This document shows positions 20,373 through 30,265 of a DNA stretch of 64,000 nucleotides, one piece after another (position 1 is the first letter of the stretch; every line of letters starts with the position of its first letter). Both the position numbers and the translations under genes were made by a program. The stretch spans positions 28,128,198 to 28,192,197 of the forward strand of contig CM075937.1 of NCBI GenBank assembly GCA_038030265.1. The letters are read 5' to 3'. Under the pieces are notes generated by a model. That model made no database searches. It had not been told where the DNA came from and was given only the letters and a program-made list of their open reading frames with translations. This DNA comes from Corythucha ciliata. Lineage: Eukaryota > Arthropoda > Insecta > Hemiptera > Tingidae.

Positions 20373-21887
20373 TTATCCGGACGACGATGGAAGGGCATAG
20401 CCCAACACGATTCGAGTTTCGAGAAAAAATGGCTCTCCGGCGGGATTTGAACCCGCAACCTCTGGATTACCAGTCCAGCACGCTGCCATTTGCGCCACGG
20501 AGACGCCTATGGGAGTCGTACTCCGAGGGATAAGCCCGGACTGCCGGATTTTCTTGGGGGCATCAATGCTATTGAGAATTTCAGAAGTTGTAACTTTCGT
20601 ATCCTTGATTGCCTCCAAAAAGAGGTAGATGTTGGGGTGTGACGTGTGAAAGAGTTTGCTAAATGAAGCATGGAACGATTCACACGCGTTGGTGGTGCGC
20701 TGGGATTCGGTACTCGCGCATGCCCATTCAAATGGCGGAAATTTGCTGTTGTCAAAAACGTACGTTTCTAACAAGTATTCGGCGAAATCAAAAACACGTG
20801 GATCCGCTGGCATCGTGGGCAACAGGTCGAGGACAAAGCAAGGAGCGACGTCACGAGGGTTTACGTAGGGAAGCCCAAAGTTCGTCTTTAACCATTTACC
20901 AATTTCATTTCCTTCCTCGTTATATGCTGTTGATAAACCCAATTCTTGTATTTTGCGATACCAGGCTTGTGTAAGTTGAAAACGACACCCAATAACACAA
21001 ATATTGGGCCAAACTTTTTTCGCAGCATTCCTGATCGCAATTTCAAAATCAGCAACAAAAGTTTCAGGGTGCCACTTCAGTTGCTTTGAGTGACATACAG
21101 CCAGCAGCTTCCCGAAAAATTCGGAGTAAATGTGTTCAGTTTTTGAAGGAAGAAGAGCCCATACGAGTGGCGCATAGTGACCGTTTTTAAGAATGTGCAA
21201 CGTAAACAATTGGCAGAAAAATTTCGTGCATTTGTCAAAAGTTCCATCCACTAAAACAATGCTTGCGCTACAAAGTTGTTGTAAATTCCTTTCGGTGCTA
21301 AAGCAAATAATGTTGTAACCGGTGTCATTAATGATCAAAAATGGTTCCCCATCGTGAGTGGTCACCTCCAAGCTGTGCAATGAAGCGTGAACTTCGCATA
21401 TATTAGTAGGCAATGGCGGATAAACAGTCCGTCTTTTCCGGTAAATACTTCGGCGGACTGAATTAATATCACTCACCGTAACAACTTTACTGACTCCTTG
21501 TGTTACTATTTCATTCCGTACCATCTTGTTTGGTTGAGTGGAGATGTCTTCGAGTGCCTTTCTTTTGAGGGTATTCGCAAGTTTCTGCCTTGTCGTAATT
21601 TCGGGGGCGTCGTGATTGTGTTCCGTATTAACGTCGTTTATGATGATATCGCCTCCTTTGTCCGTATAAAGACGAGCGCGACACGTACCTTTTGAACATC
21701 GCCACGCTAAGCCACACTGAACCTCTCGATCGAGCCTAAACTTAAATCCCGCGATAACTTTTAGCGGTTTGCCTTTTTCACTTACAAAGGACTCCATCTC
21801 AATGCACTTCACGCTATTTACTGAACTGTTCGAACCTACGCATGAATAACCGACCAATAAACTAAATATAGACAGCGATTGGAACAT
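20373..21887 (-). CDS. FLYWCH/MULE-domain transposase (504 aa, SINE-derived tail)
   Basis: Residues about 33-92 form a FLYWCH-type zinc finger (FVSEKG...FKF...WRCS...C...EHNH). Residues about 205-305 carry the MULE core: VDGTF (Asp214), WALLPSKTEHIYSEF, VADFE (Asp280) and GCRFQLTQAW (Cys301). The usual His of the CxxH motif is Gln304 here. TTNACESFH near residue 410 is the MULE C-terminal region with the candidate catalytic Glu. Met31 (21797) is an alternative start just before the FLYWCH finger. Residues 1-450 are transposase; the last 54 come from reading into the SINE at 20373-20535. The long open frame suggests a relatively young copy, but the altered H and replaced tail may have inactivated it. 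Confidence 0.8.
   Translation of the reverse strand: MFQSLSIFSLLVGYSCVGSNSSVNSVKCIEMESFVSEKGKPLKVIAGFKFRLDREVQCGLAWRCSKGTCRARLYTDKGGDIIINDVNTEHNHDAPEITTRQKLANTLKRKALEDISTQPNKMVRNEIVTQGVSKVVTVSDINSVRRSIYRKRRTVYPPLPTNICEVHASLHSLEVTTHDGEPFLIINDTGYNIICFSTERNLQQLCSASIVLVDGTFDKCTKFFCQLFTLHILKNGHYAPLVWALLPSKTEHIYSEFFGKLLAVCHSKQLKWHPETFVADFEIAIRNAAKKVWPNICVIGCRFQLTQAWYRKIQELGLSTAYNEEGNEIGKWLKTNFGLPYVNPRDVAPCFVLDLLPTMPADPRVFDFAEYLLETYVFDNSKFPPFEWACASTESQRTTNACESFHASFSKLFHTSHPNIYLFLEAIKDTKVTTSEILNSIDAPKKIRQSGLIPRSTTPIGVSVAQMAACWTGNPEVAGSNPAGEPFFLETRIVLGYALPSSSG
20433..20503 (-). tRNA. tRNA-Thr(GGT)-like head of SINE copy B
   Basis: Identical to 20111-20181 at an offset of 322. This copy lies just downstream of the MULE transposase frame and supplies part of its terminal codons. 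Confidence 0.7.
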
Positions 21888-22035
21888 AATATTGATACTG
21901 AAACGTTATTTGATACTTTGATACTCTTCGAACTGCTTGCGCTCAACTGGCTACCTCTTCACGAACGAAAAGCTGCGCTTAACTGGCATACACCTTTACA
22001 ACTTTCTCCTACTTAGCGCTCAACTGGTGTAGCCC

Positions 22036-22600
22036 CGTGCAGATGTCTGACGTGAGGGAGAAGTGGTCGACGTCAGCGAGAACTGATTTTAATCCTGACA
22101 TGATGGCATTGTATCGGCCAGTTACCATCTGCGTCACCTGGATGATAAGACAAATGATAACTTAATTTCAGAAAAAACCTTTAATTTACGGAAAACAATT
22201 TCTTACGGTGTTTCGAGTTGGTAATTTGTAGAGCGGTAGCACAGTTTTCATAAACTGCACAAACCCCTCCTTTTCCACTAATGAGTGGGGAGCATTATCC
22301 CGACAAATCACATAGATTAAAGCATTGGTCACTTCCAAATCGCGCCTTCCTCCTTCTGTAATGATGATGATGATGATGATGATGATGATAATAATAATAA
22401 TGAAATAAAAAATAAGCAATCTGCATGCCACAAGACTTACTCTCGAAGCTAATTGACCTCTCTGTCGATTCGAAAAGAGTCACTTGTCGAGCTCTAGGTT
22501 GGGCAAACGACTGTGATGAAGTGGAGGCGGAAGGCGTTGGCGTTGGCGATCTTGACCGGAATGAACTCGCACAAGGAGAAGGGGATCGTGAATGAATGAA
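22036..22600 (-). pseudogene. ZBED-type hAT transposase, 5' exons
   Basis: Minus-strand exons with consensus splice sites: about 22600-22441 (Ser/Pro/Arg-rich, SRSPTPTPSASTSSQ, ends GAGA|GTAAGT), intron 22440-22356 (contains ATC/ATT repeats), exon 22355-22207 (TNALIYVICRDNAPHSLVEKEGF, PLYKLPTRNT), intron 22206-22138, exon 22137 to about 22036 (TGRYNAIMSGLK and SLTSDICT). The last motif corresponds to the hAT SLTTDIWTS box with Asp present, and the reading stops exactly at the MULE end. The C-terminal part is at 17291-18262. The BED zinc finger itself is not seen. Confidence 0.75.
22361..22401. repeat. (ATG)n/(ATA)n microsatellite
   Basis: About nine ATG units then four ATA units, inside an intron of the hAT gene. 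Confidence 0.9.
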
Positions 22601-22622
22601 TGAATGAATGAATGAATGAAAT
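22588..22622. repeat. (GAAT)n microsatellite
   Basis: About eight GAAT units at the edge of the hAT 5' exon. Confidence 0.9.
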
Positions 22623-22794
22623 GTTTTATTGTATTAATCCGGAGATATTACAAGAGTTGGTTTAGTTATACTTAATATATGCATACAAACAATATTCGAA
22701 TAGGTATACTTAATGAACATTTTCCAGCAGAAGATAGATTCTGCATAGAAGGTAGATTATATTGTATATACTTTCGTAAATCTTAAAAACCCTT

Positions 22795-23060
22795 GTTTTT
22801 CGACAATTTTGAGTGCGGTAAATTGTCTCGGCAGACCATGTAGATCAGAGCGTTGGTGAGTTCTGATTCTCGTTTGCCACCTTCTATAAATGATTATGTT
22901 ATTTCCCACTGTCTAGAAGCGTAGTCGTACAACTTACTGTCATAACTCGATGTTCGTTCATGTGTTTCCTTGAAGTTGCCTGCCTCCAAAAACCTGAAGG
23001 GGTCGGAGACCTCGAGCGGGAAGACGAACAGGAAGATGCCGAAGGCGAAATTAAAGGCGA
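22795..23060 (-). pseudogene. Second, diverged copy of the hAT 5' exon pair
   Basis: Minus strand reads EGGKRESELTNALIYMVCRDNLPHS (about 22890-22810), preceded by an intron-like gap and an SRSRSPTPSG exon (about 23040-22985). It parallels 22207-22600 in both order and sequence but only about two thirds of residues agree. It is either an old tandem duplication or a second family member. The rest of the gene is not present. Confidence 0.6.
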
Positions 23061-23064
23061 CACA

Positions 23065-23660
23065 GATCGGACGAGCCGCTCTAAACAGGCTCGAAGTGTG
23101 TTTTTGTTACGACGAGCACGTTTTGAGCGGCTCGTGAGCCGCTCGTACTAGGCTCCATCTCCTGTCGGTATTTCATTCAACATCAAAGGAATTGGTTCGT
23201 CAAGTTGGGACGGGCTTTTAGTAGGCTCAGATCGCGCTCGAGACAAAACGGTGAAGTGGGGGCATTTCTTTGAGGGGAACTTCGTCATCTCCCTTTTTCA
23301 GTTACCGGGTTTTTTTGTTTTTCTCTGTTTTCACCATTATCGTTGTCGTCGTCGTAATGGAAAGGTCAGAGGAGAGGCAAATTTTTTCTAATTGAGGCCT
23401 ACAAAAACCATCCCAATTTATGGGACCCGAAACATCGGGACCACTTCAGAAAGAATGTCAAGGAAGACGCTATAACAAAGAGCGATATAGTATCCTTCGA
23501 GGCCATAATGCACCCGCGACTCTGTCAGAATCAATGAGTAGGAATCAATTTACAAAAACAAAATCGGTCAATTTTTGCGACCGTGAGAAGCAGAATCGTT
23601 TGGCGAGCGCAGTGGCGCGATCTCTTGAGACAGAAACTCACTAGAGGCCTATGGACTTTA
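23065..23660. other. No gene recognised
   Basis: GC-richer sequence with repeated GAGCGGCTCG/GAGCCGCTC words at 23068-23145, suggestive of a small foldback. The plus-strand ORFs here have no domain. Confidence 0.45.
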
Positions 23661-23664
23661 ACCT

Positions 23665-23750
23665 TAAGATCATTCAAGATCCAAGATCCCGATCTTTTCA
23701 AATAGGATCTTGATCTTGGATCTTTTTAGCAAAAGGATCTTGATCTGTCA
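23665..23750. repeat. AAGATC/GATCTT-rich palindromic patch
   Basis: AAGATCC and GGATCTT words alternate (caagatccaagatccc...ggatcttgatcttggatc), giving a strong hairpin potential just 3' of the Helitron helicase stop. Helitron 3' ends carry a hairpin near CTRR. The location is suggestive, but no convincing CTRR-A junction was found. Confidence 0.4.
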
Positions 23751-25620
23751 AGCTCTGTAATACAAGCCTGACAATTTAGTTGCTCTGCTGAACGCTACGT
23801 ATAATTCTGAGCGTTTCATGTATTTATTGACATAAGCAGCAACTTTGTCGTACGTTCCACCTTGACTTTTATAGATCGTAATTGCTTCGGCTGGTACAAA
23901 AGGAAATTGTTTTCTCACGACGTAAGCTGGCGAGTTTTTTCTAGGCTTTACATTACGTGTGACTTGAGCAATAGGTGTGAGACGATCATCAATATTTTTT
24001 CCTTTGATAATGTTAATGAATTTTTGTCTGGTGTTTTTACTAACGCTGGCGTCATCAAAAAAGAACCATAGTCTATTAATTTCATTGGCATTATTGTATT
24101 CGATGAATTTCAGAGTTTCTACTGCACCATTTACTAAACCATCCACTACGTCTATATTATTTGTCACCATGTAGTGGATATCTACACTTAGCTTTAATCT
24201 TCCTGGAAGACCGTTGGTACTGTGGACTGGTACATTTTTCATTGACGTTAATAGACATTTTTTTGTGGTTTCTGGAACGTTTCCCAAAACATTATCTTCA
24301 CATTCAACAGTGACCACGTCACTTTTTTTAGACAAAATGTTATTGTTGAATTAATCAACTTCGGTATTGCTTCTGAACAAAGATAAAATTCCTTCTGATG
24401 GTATTTTATTAATATCTTTCATAATCCTTTCACGGAACATTGCTTGGTCGTTTATAGTTAGTTTTCCTATTGCTAATCTGTTGAGCGCTTCAGCAAACAT
24501 TGCGTCGTTTTTTTGTCGCATTATTTCCGTGAGGGTGAACGATGTAAACATTTCCCACAGAGGATTCTCAACCAATTCTCCATAGAGTGGGGAGGCTTAA
24601 AACATAACCATCGCCAACTGGAGCTAATTGATTGAAATCTCCGAATAAAATAACAGATTTAACAGCGAAGTTTGCAGATGATCTGAAAATTTGTTTTAGT
24701 CTTGCGTCTATTTGGCTCATCATATTACATCCAACCATGCTAATTTCTTCTATGAATATAAGCTTCAATTCGTTCAATTTTGAAAATAAAGTATTAGATA
24801 CGCTGCTACTAAGTGCAGGCATGTCTCCTCCGAACTGGTTTAGAGGCAAGGCGAATGCCGAGTGTATTGTTACTCCTTTAATTGCATACGCTGCTTTACC
24901 GGTTGGCGCACATAGAAGGACTGTTATTGTATCTAATTCAAAGCCAACTTTTGAGTTGTAAAATCTGAGAAGCGATTGTTGTAAAGCTTGAATTAAGCGC
25001 GATTTGCCAACACCTGCTCCTCCCAGAACACATTCGTAGATGGGCGATGAAGTGGATTTTAATTTATGAAGTACGTGCATTAAATATTTCCTTTGTTTTT
25101 CATTTAATTGCCGCATCAGTTCGTAATATTCATTGTCTGGTTTGAGGTGAGGAACAGGAAAAGTAATCTTATCTTCTTTGTTTCCGGCGTCCAAGCCAAT
25201 GTCTAACAATATATCGCCAGAACCAGTACGGTCATTCAGCACTTCAAATTCGTTGTTTTGTTTTTCAACGTTCGCAAGATTATCATCAGTTTCATCATCA
25301 TCAATGTCATTTTGTTGTTCTCTTAGTTTTTCAATTATTTCTTCTAAATCGTCTGGACCATCATTGAAAACGAACATTTTATGTTTTTCAGATATTAAAT
25401 TTTTAGACTCCATGATTTTTTTTTTGTGATCGATATGGACTAGGTCATTGTTTTCGTCATACCACGGATGGAAAAGCATAAGTTGCTCTCTGTAGAAATT
25501 ACTTTCGTCCTGATGTATATTGTATCTTACGTATCGAATAATTTTAGAGTAATTTCTTTTATACACATAACCATCGTTATTGTTTAGGGGTATTCCACGC
25601 TCCTGTTCCTCGAGTTCTTT
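23748..25620 (-). pseudogene. Helitron PIF1-like helicase domain
   Basis: Walker A GGAGVGKSRLIQAL (about 25030-24990), Walker B-like LIFIEEISMVG (about 24770-24735), FGDFNQLAPVGD (about 24650-24615), a TLTEIMRQ motif (about 24530) and a C-terminal block ITIYKSQGGTYDKV ... YVAFSRATKLSGLY (about 23870-23765) are all seen. This set is that of PIF1/RecD-type superfamily 1 helicases. Frames change near 24590 and near 24355 (a TAA there), so the ORF is broken at least twice. In Helitrons the helicase unwinds DNA for rolling-circle transposition. Confidence 0.85.
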
Positions 25621-27630
25621 ACAGGAATTTTCTTCTTCTTCTTCATTTTTTCCAATTGTATATCAATTTTGCTGCTTACCCTCTTTCTTGCAGTGTATGT
25701 ACAATTTGCGGCAAATTCTGCTAAGCATAGTTGTTTCAATTTGTCTGGTCTGTTGCAATAGTGATTCAGCACATTTTTGACATAAATATCGGTTGAATCA
25801 GAGGGAAGTGATTTCAGAACCTCTTTTGGTTTTAATATGAGAACTCGTTTTTCGGGCAAACTTGTGTTGATAAAAGTAGTCGGCCTTGAGGAAATTGAGA
25901 GAGGAATTGCAAGGATGTAGTAGACTGCTTCTTGGGCAGAAAATTCACTTGCCTTCAAGAAATGGTTTCCCAATTTTCTAAACTTTTTTTTCAATGAATA
26001 ATTTCCTCCTTTTATCTCTTCCATGGCGTCACGTAAAAGTTTTGAAAGGCCCCGTCTAGTTTTATTTATGTAGCTGACAACATACGCCGCACAAGACCAC
26101 TGATCAGTAATAAACTGGATATCCATGTTTGCCCGATGAAGCCTGAGGATGTCTGGGTTGTAGGCATTAACTCGTATTTCATGTGGGTCCATTTTCAATA
26201 ATACCGTTAACCTCGATAAAGAATATCGAATCACTCGTATGTACTCATCTTCATTTAATTTGATTTTATTGAAAAATGCATTACATTTGAAATTTTGTTC
26301 TGGGTTCTTGTATAGTTCTTCCAATACTTGCTTCACTTCGCATAATTTTTGATGAAATACTGACTTTTCTTTTCTATGTAGGTTTTCGTTAAGAGGATCT
26401 AGAATTCGAGTTTTGCACATTGGGAAGAATGGTATATTGAAGTGACACTTTTTTATTCCAGTTTTTGTTTTCTTTCTACACGTAAACGTGTGTTTGTGAA
26501 TTTGATATTCTTGCGGAAGATTCGAGTCGGATCCTTTGATTTTTTCTGAGCAGGAAACTTTTCGCATTTATTGATGCTATCCGGATTACCAGATTCGTAA
26601 ATAGGAGCGTCTTTTAGCCAAACAAAGCTGTGGGCATGTGGTGACCCCCTTTGTTGAAATTCAATTCTCGTGTAGCGATCTATGACGAGGTGTTGGCGAA
26701 ATATACTGCTTTCTGCCGTTAGGACATTAAATAATTTTCTTACTCGAAAATTAAAGTATCTTGCACACGTGGCTAGATCTGAACGGATTAACCGTACCTT
26801 TTCGTCGTATTTCAATTTTAGAGCTTCAGCTTCAGTTATATCGTCTTTATCGACAACTTTTTTCAAAATTACCATTAGTTCAGCCCACTTCGTTTCGGCT
26901 GGGGACACCGTAAGGAAGGAAAAATGTTGGAGGTCCCAATTGTCTGAGCATGGCAAATAATTCTTTTTCTTTTTCTGCCCAAAATGACGGTGATCCTCTG
27001 TCTTGGTTCAGGAGTTTATATCCGCTGTCATGTAATATTAATTCGTTCATAAATGACTCGTTTAAAACAGAACCAGCATTTAAATTTCTATTTCCTTTTG
27101 TTTTTCTTAGGTAGAATGCTATACTGGAACCCAATTTTTCTGTTCTTAATTTCAGTGCCGAAAAAAAAAAGTTTTGTTACTGTGGCACACCTTCGATCAG
27201 ATCGCATAATTTCTGATTTCATCAAATTTTGATACGTAATATGATCTGGTTTTTTGATTAATTCTCCACCATATATTTTTAAAAAGCTTAATGCTTCTAC
27301 GTAAGTGTACAACAATAACGGAAGAGGTGAGCGCCCTTCACCAGGAGCAAATACAAGAGCTTCTGATTCCAACATTGTTTCGCAATCTTGAATATTGACT
27401 GGCTCTGGATCTTCATCTTCATCGCTTGACGAATTTAATTCTTTTTTGTTATTTGTATCGTTTAGATCAAGTTCTTTTTGTAAATTGATCAGTTAACTTG
27501 AATTGTGAATTCACCATTGAATCTGTCGTAGCTAAGATTTACTCCTGTTTCTTTGTACGCAGGACTGTTTTCCAACAGTTCAGCTGCTTTTAATATTTTG
27601 TTTGGACGCATTGATTGGAACATACTTTTG
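25584..27630 (-). pseudogene. Helitron Rep (HUH) region
   Basis: The N-terminal side reads SMRPNKILKAAELL (about 27620) and VFAPGEGRSPLPLL (about 27350). DLQHFSFLTVSPAE then leads to the HUH motif FQQRGSPHAHSFVWL (about 26660-26620). The two-tyrosine motif YVVSYINKTRRG is near 26080-26045. The HUH histidines and both tyrosines needed for nicking are present. Frame breaks occur at the A-run near 27160-27170, near 26950, near 26560 and in an A-rich stretch near 25650. Each is close to a homopolymer, so some may be assembly errors. Confidence 0.85.
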
Positions 27631-28764
27631 GGAGCTGGCACTATGATGTTTGTCTGTGTGCAAATAAATTTCATTTGAATTTGAATTTGACAGATAATGA
27701 GGAAAAAACATGATTTTTTATTATTTTTTATTCTGAAAGCTTGGTCAACCATAAACACGATGAGATGTATTTCTAACGAATTATCCATCAATAAAACCAT
27801 TTAAAAAATGTTTGAAAGTAGTTAATTCGAAATTTCTGTTTTCCCTCCAAGCGATTTTATACTCTGCCCTGCCTATATCATGTGCAACGTAATTATTTCA
27901 GATTGAGTCCTACTGCGGTAGCTTATACATTATACTGAAGCAAAATATTAGTATCTTTTTAGTATTGATAGTGATTGATAAAATCAAATAAGTTTTTTTA
28001 TTATACATATAAAAATTAGGTAATTAGACTATGATGTCTGTACTTTTACGGAGCTTCCCTCTCTTTTTCATTGGACGTAGCCAATACTTTGGTCTCCATA
28101 AGTTTTTCGGCCCGGCCTGATTAAAAAAAACACGGGAGAAATGATGAATCCGATAATTGTGCGCCATTTATTAACTGACACTTATACACGCACCTCTGCA
28201 ATTTGGAGTTTTGAATTTCCGTAGAGATCTTGAAAACTTCGGAAATGTGTTCACAAAGCTCCCAGTTGGTCGCGGCAGATTATTTGAATCGGCCTTTCAA
28301 ATTCCACCTGGGTCATTTATGATCTCTAATGGGACAAATATAAGTGTAATAAAACAATGTTTTAACGAAGTAATCGTTCGCAGATGAAATGTCTCACCTT
28401 TTTTATGGATTGAACGAAGAACTCGCCTCGAAGAAAGTAAACACGAGCGCGCACAAGCCACGCGGATATAATAAACCAAAAAATAAACAAAAACGTATGT
28501 GAAAGGTTGATGAGTGAGAAAATATGCCGCCCCAATGCTTCAGAAGTGTATGTAGTAGCCTCGTGCAAGCTCTGGTACGTCACACAGGGGCTGAGGTAGG
28601 TAGTTACCCCCTCGAACCCTGTCCTTACATAAAAATATAATATTTTAAATATATTGCATTCATTTTTATGGTGAAAAAGGATGCCAATCGCGTTATTTAA
28701 CCGAATTTCACAATAAAAAAAGCGTCAGAGACCAAAATTTCTGATACGTGCACCTTCCTCATTG
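27631..28764. mobile_element. 1,134-bp unclassified insertion in the Helitron, TSD CTTTTG
   Basis: CTTTTG is duplicated at 27625-27630 and 28765-28770. Removing the insertion and one copy (1,140 bp) rejoins the Helitron reading frame on both sides (KKSYKS to MFQSMRP). The insert has no ORF with a recognisable domain, no obvious inverted termini and no TG..CA ends. Its class is unknown. Confidence 0.65.
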
Positions 28765-29354
28765 CTTTTGTAGCTTTTTTTCTTTTTAAATGCTACTAAA
28801 ACTGTGTCGGTCTCCCTTGGTAACCTTGGCAGAGAATTATTCACGCTTTCCGTGACATCGGTGGGGATATTAACCACTCTACCGTAAACAGCGTATTGTT
28901 GGTTTCCTCCAATCCCTCTGATTTGCTTGAAAGGTACTCTTGGGGCCAAAAACATTTCTTCTAATTCAGTCAATTCTTTTAATTCTTGAGGGACGTGAGC
29001 GAATCTCAAAGTGTTGTGATAAAGCGATAATTTCGGAATTTTGTTATCACATATATATCTTTCACAAGATGAACACAGGAAACCGACGATTTCTTAACTT
29101 ATCATTCCAGGACATGCATTTTCAATGAGCTGGTCTGAAACATTTTTGTTTCTTCGTACTATTTTTGCGAGCAATTTCTCATATGTGAAGTGATTTACGC
29201 TGCTAAGAAACCATAGTCTTGAGCACGAAACACATTTCACATCTGGCCCTGATTTTACGTCATTTAAATATTTGTCCATAATTTTCTGCTTTGCTTTTGG
29301 GCTACGTAGCCTTTCAGTTTGTGCCATTCTCAAATTTTTGCGATGTAATTTCAA
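28765..29354 (-). pseudogene. Helitron N-terminal DUF6570-like region (copy 1)
   Basis: Minus strand: GPDVKCVSCSRLWFLSSV (about 29250-29195), a CxxC-containing start, then RFAHVPQELKELTELEEMF and VPFKQIRGIGGNQQYAVYG (about 29005-28880). This is a pattern I know from the N-termini of arthropod Helitron proteins. A stop near 29095 and a shift near 29010-29090 separate the halves. The CxxC half is repeated in the duplication at 30855-31115. Confidence 0.7.
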
Positions 29355-29387
29355 TTGTTGAATGTTGTTTAGCCTGGGCTACGCAAA

Positions 29388-30265
29388 TTAGAAGAAATGA
29401 ATACCTCCGGCGTCTACAAAAATGGTCGCGGATGAGCGCCGAAAACAATGTCCCGTGTATGAATGCGGCTCCTTTAAGTTCAGAAAAGTAGCAATGGTGA
29501 AAGGTACCTTGCCTATCTTGTTTGTGCCGACGGGCTGACTCGTGCACTTTCCGTTAATATAATTTACAAAAAAGCGTCGGAGGGAGCAATTAGGTGGACG
29601 AAGTCGATAGTATTTTTTAAATACTTCATAAAATTCTCCAGCCTTTGTCAAGGAGCGAGGCCTTTTTGTCTTGGTGTCTTCCAATTTTATGAGAACGGCT
29701 GACCCGACGTCTTCTATGTCATCGACGGTCAATTGAAGTAATTCCTTTTTTCGACATGCTCCGCTGATGCCCACCACTAAAAGCACCTATTGAAAAAGTA
29801 AAGAAAATTCTTAGAGACATGAATATGATTAAGCTGAAGTTTAACTCACTTTTGTCAACAAATGTTTATCGTCTGGGGCATTCTCAAAAAATTCGCGGAT
29901 TTGAAGCGACGTGAGGGTACGTGACTTCTTCGGCTTATATCCGTCGGACTGCCTTTTTAAAAATGCGTTGAGTTTGGCGTAGTTCGAAATGTCTACATTC
30001 TCAAAGGCATTTAAAGTTGTCTTCAACATTGAAAATTGTGTCTAAAGAGTATTTGGGGACATCTTTTTACGAAGTACGCCAGAATAACACGTTCGCTGAA
30101 CGAATTTACTTCATTATCCGAGCGCCACTTCATGAAATGTTTATACGAGTTTTTTTATCTCTCCGCTGATTTCGGTGGTAGGGAATTGAGAGTAATTGTT
30201 TTGGCTGCCTCTGTAATGTGTGGAGGCGTGCAAAACAGATCCTCATCTTCACCTGTCGAACTCAT
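29388..30265 (-). pseudogene. Crypton-like tyrosine recombinase (copy 1)
   Basis: Minus strand begins MSSTGEDEDLF (30265) and runs through a SAM-like N-domain (YKHFMKWRSDNEVNSFSE) with a shift at the A-run near 30155 and a TAG near 30043. It continues KAFLKR-type (LNAFLKRQSDGYKPKKSRT, PDDKHLLTK) to a splice donor. A 64-bp intron (about 29787-29851) follows, then the catalytic exon: GISGACRKKELLQL (box I Arg) and HSYTGHCFRRSSATIFVDAGG (box II HxxR). The region with the C-terminal His/Trp and nucleophile Tyr is not seen; after VDAGG the sequence passes into the Helitron N-terminus. Such recombinases belong to Crypton-type elements in animals. Confidence 0.75.

Larger units (their letters stand above)
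20030..20535 (-). repeat. tRNA-derived SINE, 322-bp tandem arrangement
   Basis: Positions 20030-20213 and 20352-20535 look identical base for base, an offset of exactly 322. Each contains a complete tRNA-like head on the minus strand followed by an unrelated body (GCCATTTTTTCTCGAAACTCG, then AGGGCATAGCCC-like sequence on the plus strand). The upstream part of the second copy (about 20310-20351, aatgaataaatctgtcgccgg) recurs at 39930-39960. The repeated block and an additional partial copy elsewhere identify a SINE rather than a single tRNA gene. Confidence 0.75.
19935..22036 (-). mobile_element. FLYWCH/MULE DNA transposon with triple subterminal repeats
   Basis: Each end carries three copies of the 12-mer CCAGTTGAGCGC. 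The left set is at 19941-19952, 19971-19982 and 20004-20015. The right set is inverted at 21939-21950, 21975-21986 (one mismatch) and 22016-22027. The outermost 30 bp of the two ends align as an imperfect inverted repeat (GGGTGTATACC / GGGGCTACACC). The transposase gene is inside on the minus strand. No matching 8-9-bp target duplication is visible (cgaaatatt / gtgcagatg), and the two flanks belong to different hAT elements, so one flank was probably rearranged. A tRNA-derived SINE array occupies 20030-20535. Confidence 0.8.
23748..29360 (-). mobile_element. Helitron (Rep/helicase type), decayed
   Basis: Minus-strand order: DUF6570-like N-terminus (29354-28765), a 1,134-bp insertion (27631-28764), Rep region with HUH motif and two-Tyr motif (27630-25620), then PIF1-like helicase (25620-23748). 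This is the usual arthropod Helitron RepHel layout. Several frame breaks are present. The terminal TC and CTRR ends are not identified, partly because the 5' side is tied up in the 1,761-bp duplication starting at 28978. Confidence 0.85.

Noticed and set aside
19935..22036. A 9-bp target duplication for the MULE
   Set aside because: Flanks cgaaatatt and gtgcagatg do not match; the flanks derive from different hAT elements.
23665..23750. Definite Helitron 3' hairpin and CTRR end
   Set aside because: A palindromic patch is present in the right place, but no CTRR followed by T at a convincing distance was found.
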